Shown one piece after another: positions 7,816-19,695 of a DNA stretch of 64,000 bases; the stretch's first letter is position 1, and every line of letters starts with the position of its first letter. A program made the position numbers and the translations under genes. Source of the DNA: Pedococcus badiiscoriae (GTDB lineage: Bacteria; Actinomycetota; Actinomycetes; Actinomycetales; Dermatophilaceae); NCBI RefSeq assembly GCF_013408925.1, contig NZ_JACCAB010000001.1, positions 1,116,001 through 1,180,000 on the forward strand, written 5' to 3'. A model generated the notes under the pieces. The model did not search any database and was not told the origin of the DNA. It saw nothing but the letters and a program-made list of their open reading frames with translations.

Positions 7816-8658
7816 TTAGCTGAGCCGTCCCGCCCGCACCGCGTCGCAGATCTGTTGACCTTGCGCAGCACCGGCAACGACGGCATCGGCACAGTGCCCG
7901 ATCCACAGCGCCAGCCCCTGCGGGGTGCCCGTCCCGTATGCCGCGAGGGCACCGAGGTAGGCCGGCCCCCCTTGGGTGGCGTGCCCGGCCTCGGTGACGA
8001 CGACCCCCGTGGGGTCGAGGCCGGTGCCCTGCACGAGGGCCCGCTCGACGGCCCTGGCCACCACACCGTTGCCGCGCACGAACGGGCGCAGGGTCGCGAC
8101 CTCGGCGTGCGCCACCGCCGCCACGACCAGGCCGGGGACCACCGACCCCGCCGTCATCACGGCGACGAGGAGCTCGAGCCGGTCACGCATGGCACTCGCG
8201 CTCGGCGCCTCCCCGAGGTCGAGAAGCTCCTCGCTGGGCTCGCCGTCGACCCGTGGGCGACCGAGCTGGTCTGATGGGAGGAGCCCCGAGGCAGCTGCCA
8301 CGTGAAGTCGTGCGAGGGCTTGCAGCGGGGCACTGGAGACCAGGCCCCGCACGTGTTCTGTCTCCGCGGTCGCGGTCACTGCTCCGCGGGCCACCCGCTC
8401 GACAGGGTCGGGCTCCAGGGGCCACTGCGCCGCACCGCGCATGACGTCACGCACCAGGTCGAGGGGCACTGTCGCCCCCTCGAGCGCGGCGCTGGCCTGG
8501 GCCCCCCGGACCCGCGACTCGGCGGCCGCTTCCGGGATGCGCCGCCGCAGGGCCTCGTGCCAGCGCAGCTGCTCGCAGGCTTCGCGGGCGGCTGCCACCT
8601 TGGCAGGCACTCCGGGCAGGTCGGCCAGGGAACTGAGCGAAGCGAGGACGTCGACCAC
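7816..8658 (-). CDS. Fic-fold protein with degenerate catalytic loop
   Basis: 280 aa. Residues 190-202 read LRPFVRGNGVVAR, aligning with the Fic loop HPFx[DE]GNGRxxR. The catalytic His is Arg191, the acidic metal ligand is Arg195, and the first loop Arg is Val199; F, GNG and the last Arg remain. At residues 56-61 SAALEG fits the Fic inhibitory-helix motif [ST]xxxE[GN]. The fold is therefore likely Fic, but AMPylation chemistry looks lost. Similar genes may carry the label 'oxidoreductase' in actinobacterial annotations, which the sequence does not support. It is a single gene, divergent from the LytTR gene. Confidence 0.7.
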   Translation of the reverse strand: MVDVLASLSSLADLPGVPAKVAAAREACEQLRWHEALRRRIPEAAAESRVRGAQASAALEGATVPLDLVRDVMRGAAQWPLEPDPVERVARGAVTATAETEHVRGLVSSAPLQALARLHVAAASGLLPSDQLGRPRVDGEPSEELLDLGEAPSASAMRDRLELLVAVMTAGSVVPGLVVAAVAHAEVATLRPFVRGNGVVARAVERALVQGTGLDPTGVVVTEAGHATQGGPAYLGALAAYGTGTPQGLALWIGHCADAVVAGAAQGQQICDAVRAGRLS

Positions 8659-8725
8659 GGGAGCAGCCTAGGTCCCGGCTGCGACGCCGGGCGCCCCCCT
8701 CCCGCCACGACGTAGGCTCTCCCCC

Positions 8726-9178
8726 ATGGCCGGCGCGCCCCCCGCTGATGCGGAGCCCCGCCGCCCGAAGGTGGCCAGCACCGGCTCCCCGGGCGCGACC
8801 GACCCTGCGGCCGAACCGGAAGCGGCCGCAGCCGAGGACGAGACCATCCCGGTGGAGCTGGCCGGGGTCACCAGGTTCATCACCAGGAGCCAGGTCCGCT
8901 ACGCCGAGGCGCAGGGCGACTACGCCCGCCTGCACACCGAGGCCGGCTCGCACCTGGTCCGCATCCCCCTGACCGCGCTCCAGGAGCGGTGGGCGTCAGC
9001 GGGATTCGTCCGCATCCACCGCAGCACACTGGTGTCGCTGGCCCACATTAGGGAGGTGCGCACGGAGCGCGGCCGCGTCAGCGTGGTCCTCAAGGACGCC
9101 GAGCTCCAGGTCAGCCGGCGACAGGGCCGCGAGCTGCGAGCCCGCCTGCTGGGGGCCGCTCCTCCCGCCACCTCGTGA
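8726..9178 (+). CDS. LytTR-domain DNA-binding protein
   Basis: 150 aa. An acidic Ala/Pro-rich N-terminal tail of about 45 residues is followed by a LytTR domain (RYAEAQGDYARLHTE, FVRIHRSTLVSLAHI, LKDAELQVSRRQG). No receiver domain is attached, so it is a stand-alone DNA-binding protein rather than a classical response regulator. It is divergent from the Fic-like gene. The 12-bp direct repeat at 9215-9238 lies directly downstream; LytTR proteins bind direct repeats, so local or auto-regulation is plausible. Confidence 0.85.
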   Translation: MAGAPPADAEPRRPKVASTGSPGATDPAAEPEAAAAEDETIPVELAGVTRFITRSQVRYAEAQGDYARLHTEAGSHLVRIPLTALQERWASAGFVRIHRSTLVSLAHIREVRTERGRVSVVLKDAELQVSRRQGRELRARLLGAAPPATS

Positions 9179-9214
9179 ACGGACGTTTCGGGACGACACG
9201 GTCGCGAGGCTGAC

Positions 9215-9238
9215 CGGGTCAACCCCCGGGTCAACCCC
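9215..9238. repeat. Perfect 12-bp direct repeat, candidate LytTR operator
   Basis: CGGGTCAACCCC occurs twice in tandem (9215-9226 and 9227-9238), 45 bp before the secreted AMIN-like gene and 37 bp after the LytTR gene. The repeat contains GGGTCAACCC, itself near-palindromic. Function as a binding site is inferred from position. Confidence 0.45.
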
Positions 9239-9282
9239 AGTGCAGTGGGGCGCGTCAGTGGCGTGTCCGAAGGGAGGACATC

Positions 9283-9849
9283 ATGAATGTCACCAAGCAC
9301 ACCACGCGACTGGCCATCCGGTCGCTCGTGATCGCCCTGGCGGCCGGGCTGGTCCCCGTCGTCGCGGCGACCACCGCCGCAGAGGCCGCACCATACTGCG
9401 GGATCACCTGGGGTTCGGCGGCCAAGAGCTCCGCCACGATGGTTCCCGGCCCGCTCACGAACGTCCGGGCGGGTCGGCACACCTGCTTCGACCGCCTCGT
9501 GGTCGACGTGAGGGGAAGCGCGCCGGGCTACACGGTGAAGTACGTCTCCAACGTCTTCACGGAGGGCCGGGGCACAGTGGTGCCTCTTCGAGGCGGGGCC
9601 AAGCTCCTCGTCGTGACGCGGGCACCGGCCTACACCAGCACGGGAGCCTCGAGCTACCACCCCGCCAACCGTCGAGAGCTGGTGGACGTCACGGGCTACA
9701 CGACGTTCCGGCAGGTCGCGTGGGCCGGGACGTTCGAGGGTCAGACGTCGATCGGGCTCGGGGTCAGGGCCCGACTGCCCTTCCGGGCGTTCACGATCCA
9801 CGACGCCACCGGTAGCCATCTGGTCATCGACGTGGCCCACCACTGGTAG
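9283..9849 (+). CDS. Secreted AMIN-like domain protein
   Basis: 188 aa with a Sec signal peptide: basic MNVTKHTTRLAIR, a hydrophobic core, and an Ala-x-Ala cleavage region near residue 36 (AAEAAPYC). The mature part ([40 protein letters not shown]) matches the small actinobacterial AMIN-like domain, related to envelope-binding AMIN modules of amidases. It probably sits in the cell envelope; ligand unknown. GGGAGGA at 9270-9276 is the ribosome site. The 3' end overlaps the convergent membrane-protein gene by 26 bp. Confidence 0.8.
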   Translation: MNVTKHTTRLAIRSLVIALAAGLVPVVAATTAAEAAPYCGITWGSAAKSSATMVPGPLTNVRAGRHTCFDRLVVDVRGSAPGYTVKYVSNVFTEGRGTVVPLRGGAKLLVVTRAPAYTSTGASSYHPANRRELVDVTGYTTFRQVAWAGTFEGQTSIGLGVRARLPFRAFTIHDATGSHLVIDVAHHW

Positions 9850-10732
9850 GGACGGTCCGCTCTCCGCGAGCCGTCTGTGCGGACGCTGTCCGGCGACGCA
9901 TCCCGCCGAGCAGCGCCCGCGCTGCCGCGATCAGCACGGCCAGCACGAGGGCGACGACGAACCACCCGCTCGTGGACCGGAGCAGGCTCTCGGAGTAGCT
10001 CCACCAGTGCGTGCGAAGGAAGCCCCACGCCGCCCGGACGACGAGCGGCAGCTCCTCGTGCTTGAACCCCGCCTTCTTGCCAGGGTGCAGCGTGTCCCAG
10101 CCGGCACTGATCGATCTGGCCACGAGCGCAAACACCAGCCAGGTCAGCAGGACTCGGCCCACGCCGAGGAGGGTCGGCGCAACCCGCTGCACCGAGGCCA
10201 CCGCGAACGGCAGGGCAAGGGCCACGGCCAGTGGGAGTCCGTGCGGCCAGGTGGCGGGCGAGAGGCCGGCCGCCACGGCGAGGACGGTGGCGGCGCCCAG
10301 TGGCCCTCGGTGCCCCCGGACCCCGAGCGCGATGCCGAGGAACGCCGCGACGCCCAGCAGGATCGCCAGCACCACCCGCTCGTCGGGGTAGGTGTCGACG
10401 GCGGGAGCCGATAGCAGCCACCCGACGGCGCAGAGCACGACGACGATGACGAAGCGGGGCCACGCCGACCGGACCAGTAGGGAGACCGACGCCGCGGCCG
10501 ACGTGGCGCCGAGCAGCACGAGGTCCCCGTCCAGAGCCCGCAGTGGCAGGTGCAGCCAGGAGGTCAGCCCCCAGAAGCCCACCGGCCACCACAGGACCGC
10601 CGCGAGCAGCATGGCCACCTCTGGCCAGACGCCGACCAGGAGGACCTTCCCGCGCTCGAGGGGGGTCTGCGCCGCAGCGTCGGCACGGGCTTGGGCACGG
10701 GCTTCGGCACGGGACTTCCTCGTGGTGCTCAC
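9824..10732 (-). CDS. Polytopic membrane protein of unknown function
   Basis: 302 aa from the GTG at 10732. The upstream extension of the open frame is rejected as non-coding because it crosses the acs promoter region. The N-terminus is Arg/Ala-rich ([18 protein letters not shown]), followed by about seven to eight hydrophobic segments, a conserved-looking [14 protein letters not shown] loop and a C-terminal membrane helix. No family is recognised. It is divergent from acs over a 160-bp gap. Confidence 0.7.
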   Translation of the reverse strand: MSTTRKSRAEARAQARADAAAQTPLERGKVLLVGVWPEVAMLLAAVLWWPVGFWGLTSWLHLPLRALDGDLVLLGATSAAASVSLLVRSAWPRFVIVVVLCAVGWLLSAPAVDTYPDERVVLAILLGVAAFLGIALGVRGHRGPLGAATVLAVAAGLSPATWPHGLPLAVALALPFAVASVQRVAPTLLGVGRVLLTWLVFALVARSISAGWDTLHPGKKAGFKHEELPLVVRAAWGFLRTHWWSYSESLLRSTSGWFVVALVLAVLIAAARALLGGMRRRTASAQTARGERTVPTSGGPRR

Positions 10733-10892
10733 GTCTGCAGAGGCTAGCCGTTCACGTCGCGGACGTCCGTTGTCCGGAACACGGCGACCCCTGCCCTTGA
10801 TGCGCGGGCCGGATGCGGGTTGGCTTGGGGGGTCACCGCGACCTCGGCCATGCCGACGCAGTCGCCTGCCAACGCCGCCAGGAGGAGCCACC

Positions 10893-12854
<1,962 letters not shown>

Positions 12855-12913
12855 GCACCGCGACCGGCTTGACCCGGTATGCCGGACCGCGCCGCCGTTC
12901 TATCGTGGCACCC

Positions 12914-13423
12914 ATGGGCCTCAAGCCCACGCGCCGACGGAGCGGGGCACCACTGCATGACGGATCGGAGGACCAGACGGTCCGCCAGTACCGGTACCTG
13001 CTCCGAACCGCGCCGCTCGACGCGCTCGAGGCCGCTCACGTCGAGGCGCTCTCGGCCCTGGGGTCGCTCCACCGGGAGACCGTCCTGCGGACGGTTCAGG
13101 ACGAGCTCGTGGCGGGTGCCCACCTCCACGAGGACGATGTCGGCCCGCTGGCGCACCTGATCACCCTGGGCGAGCGCAGGAGCCCGGGCGTGCTCACCTC
13201 GTCGATCCCGCATCCGGCCCTGTCCGGGCTGGCCCGTGCCGTCATCCTGAGCGAGCCTGCGTTCGGCCTGTTCTCCGGCTACGCGTCGTGGGACGGTATC
13301 GACCCCGAACCGCCTGTGGAGCACGACGACAGCGAGTACGGCGAACGCTGGCACGCGTACAAGGAAGCCCGCGACCACAGAACGCCCGGCATGAACGACA
13401 CGTTCGGCGGACGCTACTGGTGA
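12914..13423 (+). CDS. Hypothetical soluble protein
   Basis: 169 aa, ATG at 12914, 59 bp after acs on the same strand. No signal peptide or membrane helix. The middle is helix-rich (LRTAPLDALEAAHVEALSALG, RTVQDELVAGAHLHEDDVGPLAHLI) and the C-terminus contains aromatic clusters ending NDTFGGRYW. No family recognised. Codon usage is like its neighbours, so it is probably a real gene, perhaps cotranscribed with acs. Confidence 0.65.
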   Translation: MGLKPTRRRSGAPLHDGSEDQTVRQYRYLLRTAPLDALEAAHVEALSALGSLHRETVLRTVQDELVAGAHLHEDDVGPLAHLITLGERRSPGVLTSSIPHPALSGLARAVILSEPAFGLFSGYASWDGIDPEPPVEHDDSEYGERWHAYKEARDHRTPGMNDTFGGRYW

Positions 13424-13437
13424 CCCATGGACGACCG

Positions 13438-13455
13438 ACCCGCAGCCGGGCGGGT
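13438..13455. terminator. Short convergent hairpin
   Basis: 6-bp GC stem ACCCGC/GCGGGT with a 6-nt loop in the 40-bp gap between the convergent hypothetical and VOC genes. No U tract. Confidence 0.35.
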
Positions 13456-13463
13456 GCCCTTGC

Positions 13464-13820
13464 TCAGCTGGTGCAGAGGCAGAACGGGTGGCCGGCCGGG
13501 TCGAGGAAGACCCGGAACGTCGTCCCCGGCTGGTGGTCGTGCTTGGTGGCGCCGAGCGCGATGACCTCGGCCTCGCCGGTGTCGAGGTCGTCGACCACCA
13601 CGTCGAGGTGCATCTGCTGGGGGACGTCCTGGCCGGGCCAGACAGGGGCGCGGTAGTCGGCGACCTGCTGGAAGCAGATGCACTGGCCGTAGTCGGCGCG
13701 GACCTCGAACCAGTCGCCGTCGTCCTTGATGGTCCAGTCGAGCATCGTGCCGTAGAACGTCGCGAGGGCGGCGGCGTCCGGGCAGTCGAGGACGATGGTG
13801 GGAAAGCGTGCGATAGCCAT
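13464..13820 (-). CDS. VOC-superfamily glyoxalase/bleomycin-resistance-like protein
   Basis: 118 aa from the ATG at 13820. Two VOC half-repeats: FPTIVLDCPDAAALATFYGTMLDW at the N-terminus, and HLDVVVDDLDTGEAEVIALGA with a C-terminal FRVFLDPAGHPFCLC. The DPAGHPFCL ending is typical of actinobacterial VOC proteins of unknown substrate. A metal-binding residue in the first half is not obvious. Single-gene unit or tail of the GDPD transcript (39-bp gap). Confidence 0.85.
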   Translation of the reverse strand: MAIARFPTIVLDCPDAAALATFYGTMLDWTIKDDGDWFEVRADYGQCICFQQVADYRAPVWPGQDVPQQMHLDVVVDDLDTGEAEVIALGATKHDHQPGTTFRVFLDPAGHPFCLCTS

Positions 13821-13859
13821 GCCGGGCACGTTACGGCCAGGCTCTGACAACCGGCAGCC

Positions 13860-14651
13860 TCACAGCGCCAGGGTCCGCGCGACCGCGGTGCCGGGCATGG
13901 GCAGCCACTGGTTGCGGGCGACCAGCACCTCGCGTAGCAGGTCGGGACGGTCGGTGATGATCCCGTCGACCCCGGCGTCCAGCAGCAGCCCCATCGTCGC
14001 GGGGTCGTTCACCGTCCAGACCACGACCCGCACGCCGATCCGGTGCGCGCCATCCACGAGCCGTTCGACGAAGACCGGCACCCGGCCGAGCTTGAGCGGC
14101 ACGTGGGCGAACTCCGCCGTCGCGAACCGGCGCGCCGGCGGCATACCGGCTCGAGCCGTGGTGACCACGGCGGTCAGGGAGCGCCAGCCCAGCGCGGTCC
14201 GCACCCCCGGCACCGCCGCCCGCACCACGTCGAGCCACCCGTCCCACGCGCCCGCGACACACACCCGGTCTCGGAAGTCCTTGTGCCGCAACAGCTTCCC
14301 CAACGGACCGATCGCCTCACGGCCCTTGAGGTCGACGGTGATGTTGGCGTCCGGGAACATCTCGAGGACCTCGGCCAGCGTCGGGATCGGTTCGCGGCCG
14401 TCCACGAGCACCTCGCGCAACGAACCGAGGGTATGCCGCGCGAGCGGGCCGCGGGCCTGCGTCACCCGGTCGAGGGTCGAGTCGTGGAAGCAGACCAGCG
14501 CGCCATCGGCGGTGAGGCGCACGTCGGTCTCCAGGTACCTCACCCCCAGGGCCGACGAGAGGGCGAACGCGGCGATGGTGTTCTCGGGGGCCAGGGCGGC
14601 ACCCCCGCGGTGGGCGAGGGCGAGCGGGACGGACTCCGTGCCGTAGGGCAT
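13860..14651 (-). CDS. Glycerophosphodiester phosphodiesterase
   Basis: 263 aa from the ATG at 14651. GDPD motifs: HRGG followed by PENT at residues 13-23, ETDVRLTADGALVCFHD with the catalytic His, DLKGREAIG, and WTVNDPATM with TDRP near the end. The TIM-barrel enzyme cleaves glycerophosphodiesters to glycerol-3-phosphate and an alcohol. No signal peptide, so cytoplasmic. Upstream extension of the frame was rejected. It lies 182 bp downstream of iclR on the same strand and is probably unrelated to it. Confidence 0.9.
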   Translation of the reverse strand: MPYGTESVPLALAHRGGAALAPENTIAAFALSSALGVRYLETDVRLTADGALVCFHDSTLDRVTQARGPLARHTLGSLREVLVDGREPIPTLAEVLEMFPDANITVDLKGREAIGPLGKLLRHKDFRDRVCVAGAWDGWLDVVRAAVPGVRTALGWRSLTAVVTTARAGMPPARRFATAEFAHVPLKLGRVPVFVERLVDGAHRIGVRVVVWTVNDPATMGLLLDAGVDGIITDRPDLLREVLVARNQWLPMPGTAVARTLAL

Positions 14652-14833
14652 GGCCCCAGCCTGCCGAACGCCTGCGGGCTCCGGCGCAGGAAACGGCCTC
14701 TGGCACCACTGTTCACCCCACGGAGGGCAACCGTTCGCCCGATGCTGACGTGCGGCCACCTGTCAGGCGCCGGCCGCCGATGACTGCGGCAGGCACCTGG
14801 CTCGGCGCCTGCGGCGGCCGCCGGTCGCGCCGG

Positions 14834-15649
14834 CTAGGAGGTCGCGCCCCGCATCTCGGCCGAGATCGCTGCCGCAACCGCGTGCATCGGCGTCGTCGCG
14901 CTCTCGATGAACGCGTCCGTCATGCGCGGCAGCGGGCCGGAGACGGACAGCGCCAACGGCTGGGGTGACCCGGGGATGGCGACGGCCACGCAGCGGACGC
15001 CAACCTCCTGCTCGCCCTCGTCGAGCGCGTAGCCGCGCTCACGGGTGCGACCCAGCTCGGCCGCGAAAGCCTCCGGGTCGGTGATGGTGTGCTCGGTGCC
15101 GGCCGGCATGCCCGTGCGGGCGAGGATCGCGCGCACGGCCTCGGGGTCCATGTCGGCCATGATCGCCTTGCCGACACCGGTGGAGTGCGGGAGCACCCGA
15201 CGACCCACCTCGGTGAACATGCGCATCGAGTTGCGACTGGCCATCACCTGGCCGATGTAGACGACCTGGTCGCCGTCGAGCATCGCGAGGTTGACCGACT
15301 CCCCGAGCTCGTGGGCCAGCCGCTCCATGTGCGGACGAGCCCACCGGCTGACCATGCGCGAGGTGGTCTCCCCCAGCCGGATCAGCCGCGGTCCCAGCGA
15401 GTACTGACGGGAGGCCTCCTGCCGGACATAGCCAAGGTCGACCAGGGTGCGTACCAGCCGGTGGATCGTCGGTAGCGGCAGCTGGGCGTCGTTCGCGAGC
15501 TGGGACAGGCTGATCACACCGCCGGCGTCGGCCATGGTCTCGAGGATGGCGAAGGCACGCTCCAGTGACTGGACGCCACCACCGGCCGATTTGGGAGGGG
15601 CCAGTGCGGGGGGTTCGGCCAGGTCTGCGACAGGGTGGTCGGCGCTCAT
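14834..15649 (-). CDS. IclR-family transcriptional regulator
   Basis: 271 aa; the ATG at 15649 has GGGAGAG 5 nt ahead. N-terminal winged HTH (VQSLERAFAILETMADAGGVISLSQLA, LPTIHRLVRTLVDLGYV) and an IclR effector domain (GESVNLAMLDGDQVVYI, HSTGVGKAIMA, VGVRCVAVAIPG). It is divergent from aceB with one 15-bp palindromic site between them. The same site recurs at five more places before purine, glyoxylate and malate genes in this window. It is the obvious candidate regulator, probably sensing glyoxylate or allantoin as AllR/IclR do; ligand and sign of control are inferred. Confidence 0.92.
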   Translation of the reverse strand: MSADHPVADLAEPPALAPPKSAGGGVQSLERAFAILETMADAGGVISLSQLANDAQLPLPTIHRLVRTLVDLGYVRQEASRQYSLGPRLIRLGETTSRMVSRWARPHMERLAHELGESVNLAMLDGDQVVYIGQVMASRNSMRMFTEVGRRVLPHSTGVGKAIMADMDPEAVRAILARTGMPAGTEHTITDPEAFAAELGRTRERGYALDEGEQEVGVRCVAVAIPGSPQPLALSVSGPLPRMTDAFIESATTPMHAVAAAISAEMRGATS

Positions 15650-15685
15650 ATATCTCTCCCCAGTCCTTCCCGAATGAGAAGAAGA

Positions 15686-15700
15686 TTTCGTATCATGGAA
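15686..15700 (+). promoter_or_regulatory. Putative IclR-type operator, iclR/aceB site
   Basis: TTTCGTATCATGGAA, copy 1 of a six-member set with consensus TTnCGnATnnTGGAA. It is 37 bp upstream of the iclR start and 64 bp upstream of aceB, so it can control both divergent genes. A weaker resemblance (TTCCCGAATGAGAA) lies at 15667-15680. Confidence 0.65.
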
Positions 15701-15763
15701 CAATCCTAGTCTGCGAGCCGCCGCTGCGGCACGCGACACCACCGACTTCTCCCGAGGATGCGC

Positions 15764-17404
<1,641 letters not shown>

Positions 17405-17417
17405 CAACGACCCCACA

Positions 17418-17503
17418 CCTAACCTCTGCTAGCAGACCTGGGTCGGCTCGGCAGAAGCTGCAACCTCTGCTGAGTCGGCGAACTTCTGCTAGCAGAGGTT
17501 AGG
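17418..17503. repeat. Intergenic double palindrome between aceB and guaD
   Basis: Two perfect inverted 19-bp arms: CCTAACCTCTGCTAGCAGA at 17418-17436 and its complement at 17485-17503. Each arm contains the perfect palindrome TCTGCTAGCAGA. A third direct copy of AACCTCTGCT is at 17462-17471. It lies between convergent genes, so a terminator role is possible, but the nested palindromes look like an extragenic repeat family. The next 60 bp (17504-17566) are purine-rich with no gene. Confidence 0.85.
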
Positions 17504-17566
17504 GGCAGGGGACGGAGCAGCGGAGGGGCGGGGCGGAGGGCGGGGACCGAGGGACGGGTGGGTGCG

Positions 17567-18877
17567 TCAGGTGCGGCGGGGCATCCGCCAGCGGCCGGCC
17601 GCGATCTGGTCGCCGCCCACCCAGACGCCACCGATGTCGGAGGTCGTGCCGAGGGCGAACACCTTGGAGAGCGCGTCGTCGGCCGACTTGGCGTTGCCCA
17701 TCCCGACGGCGAGCGGGTCCCCCGCCTGCGGCAGCAGCCAGATGGCGTCGAACTGCTTGCCCACCGACAGGTCCCCGACCTCGTGACCCAGGCCGAGCGC
17801 GCGGGCGCCCGCGGACGTGCACAGCCAGAGCAGGTGCGCGGACGTCAGCGGCAGCCCGACGTCGCCGAGTAGGCGTTGCATGAAGTAGGCCTGCAGACCC
17901 TCCTTGAGCATCGAGAAGCCCGTGCCGGCGCCGACGTCGGAGCCCATCGCGACCTGCACCCCGGCCTCGACGTGCCTGCGCAGCGGAAACAGCCCGCTCC
18001 CCAGCGCGGAGTTGCTGGTCGGGCAGTGCGCGACCGATGCCCCACGTGCGGCGAGGGTCGCGAGCTCGGGGTCGGTGGGGTGCACGTTGTGCGCCAGCAC
18101 CGAGCGGGGGCTCAGCAGCCCGTGGTGGTCATAGGTGTCGACGTATGCCGCGCCGCCGAACAGCTGTGCGACCTCCGCGACCTCGGCGGTGTTCTCGTTG
18201 ACGTGGGACGTGAACCAGGATCCCTCCACCTCACGGAACGTCGTGGCGCACGACTCGAGGATCGCGTCGCTGGCGGACAACGAGAAGCGAGGTGTCACGG
18301 CATACCGCAGGCGGCCCTTGCCGTGCCAGCGGGAGGCGAGGTCACGCGACTCCTCGTAGGCGCGCTGCGGCGTGGTGAGCAGCGGCTCGGGCAGGATCCG
18401 GTCGGAGGTGACCAGGCCCGTGGTGACCCGCAGGCCCCACAAGTCCGCTGCCTCGAACATCACGTCCACCGCCGGGGCGAAATGCGATCCGAAGACGAGA
18501 GCGGTGGTGGTGCCGGCGTCGACGAGGCCGGTGACGAAGTCCCTGGCCACCCCACGTGCCATGTCGACGTCGGCCAGCCGCATCTCCTCGGGCAGCGCAC
18601 ACTGGTCGAGCCAGTCGAGCAGCGGCATTCCGAGTCCGCCGATCACGCGCACCTGCGGGAAGTGCACATGCGTGTCCACGAGACCCGGCAGCACCATGCC
18701 CTCGCGCAGGTCGATCACGTCCGCGTGGGGGTGCAGGGCGCGCAGCTCCGCGAAGTCTCCCCGCGCGACGATCACGCCGCCCTCGACGAGCAGCCCGCAG
18801 TCCTCCTGGGCGCGCAGTGCCCCTCCCTCGAAGGGGTCGTCCGGGGTGTCGAGCACGGTGGCCCGGAAGAGGGTCAT
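17567..18877 (-). CDS. guaD: Guanine deaminase
   Basis: 436 aa amidohydrolase. Metal site DTHVHFPQ near residues 68-75; SHVNEN (about 224) carries the Zn-ligand His and active-site residues; later ligands are in LAHNVHPTD and MGSDVGAGTGFSM. The FPQ after HxH and the SDVGAGT motif are specific for guanine deaminase. It hydrolyses guanine to xanthine and ammonia and so feeds XdhABC, the three genes immediately upstream. The start ATG overlaps the xdhC stop (ATGA); it is the last gene of the xdh operon. Confidence 0.93.
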   Translation of the reverse strand: MTLFRATVLDTPDDPFEGGALRAQEDCGLLVEGGVIVARGDFAELRALHPHADVIDLREGMVLPGLVDTHVHFPQVRVIGGLGMPLLDWLDQCALPEEMRLADVDMARGVARDFVTGLVDAGTTTALVFGSHFAPAVDVMFEAADLWGLRVTTGLVTSDRILPEPLLTTPQRAYEESRDLASRWHGKGRLRYAVTPRFSLSASDAILESCATTFREVEGSWFTSHVNENTAEVAEVAQLFGGAAYVDTYDHHGLLSPRSVLAHNVHPTDPELATLAARGASVAHCPTSNSALGSGLFPLRRHVEAGVQVAMGSDVGAGTGFSMLKEGLQAYFMQRLLGDVGLPLTSAHLLWLCTSAGARALGLGHEVGDLSVGKQFDAIWLLPQAGDPLAVGMGNAKSADDALSKVFALGTTSDIGGVWVGGDQIAAGRWRMPRRT

Positions 18878-19695
18878 CGCGCAACCTGCGACCGCTCGGA
18901 CTCGACGACGCGGACCAGGTCGGCGGCGACGCTGAGTGCGATCGTGGCGGGGTCCTTTCCCGTCAGGTCCGCGAGCCCGATCGGGGTCTGGATGCGGGCC
19001 AGGTCGGCCTCCGAATGTCCCTCAGCCGCAAGGCGCTGGCGGAACCGGGACCACTTGGCCGACGACCCGATGAGCCCGATCGACCCCAGGTGCTGACAGC
19101 GCAGGGCGCCGTCGCACAGGGCCGCGTCCTCGGCGTGGTCGTGCGTCATCACGAGGACGTGGGTGCCGTGGGGGACCTGCCCCAGGACGAGCTCCGGCAC
19201 CGGGGCGTGGTGCACGTGCACCCGGGCCGTCGAGTCGTCGAGCACGCCGAGCCGGTCGTGGCCGAGCTGGTCGGCCCGGGAGTCGACGAGGTGGAGCTCC
19301 AGGTCATGCCGGGCGAGGATGCGGGCGAGCTCGAGGCCGACGTGGCCGATGCCGAAGATCGCCACCGCCGGCACCACCGCGAGCGGCTCGAGGAGCACCT
19401 GCACCTCGCCGCCGCAGCACTGCTGGCCGTGCTCGGCGGGTGCCTTGTCGTTGAGGGACAACGAGATCTGCTCGGGCGCGACGGTCGACTCGTCCAGCAT
19501 CACCCGAGCCCGCGCGACGGCGGTGGCTTCGAGGTTGCCGCCACCGATGCTGCCCCAGGTCGCGCCGACGCCGACGACCATCTTCGCCCCGGCCTCGCGC
19601 GGCGAGTGACCCCTGACGGAGGTCAGCGTCACGAGGACGCCCGGCCGGCGCTCGCGACGGAGCCGTTCGACGGCGGACAGCCACTCCACGGTCAC
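18874..19695 (-). CDS. xdhC: Xanthine dehydrogenase accessory protein XdhC
   Basis: 273 aa from the GTG at 19695, coupled to the xdhB stop as GTGA. Features: N-terminal XdhC/CoxI segment (VTLTSVRGHSPREAGAKM), a GSIGGGNLE loop, conserved paired cysteines (GQQCCGGEVQ), a Rossmann-like half (VAIFGIGHVGLELARIL) and HDHAEDAAL. XdhC binds sulfurated molybdenum cofactor and inserts it into the XdhB subunit. The long open frame upstream of 19695 lies within xdhB and was ignored. Confidence 0.92.
   Translation of the reverse strand: MTVEWLSAVERLRRERRPGVLVTLTSVRGHSPREAGAKMVVGVGATWGSIGGGNLEATAVARARVMLDESTVAPEQISLSLNDKAPAEHGQQCCGGEVQVLLEPLAVVPAVAIFGIGHVGLELARILARHDLELHLVDSRADQLGHDRLGVLDDSTARVHVHHAPVPELVLGQVPHGTHVLVMTHDHAEDAALCDGALRCQHLGSIGLIGSSAKWSRFRQRLAAEGHSEADLARIQTPIGLADLTGKDPATIALSVAADLVRVVESERSQVAR

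Noticed and set aside
10733..10892. Crp site (TGTGA-N6-TCACA) upstream of acs
   Set aside because: No convincing match seen; only isolated GTGA/TCAC pieces.
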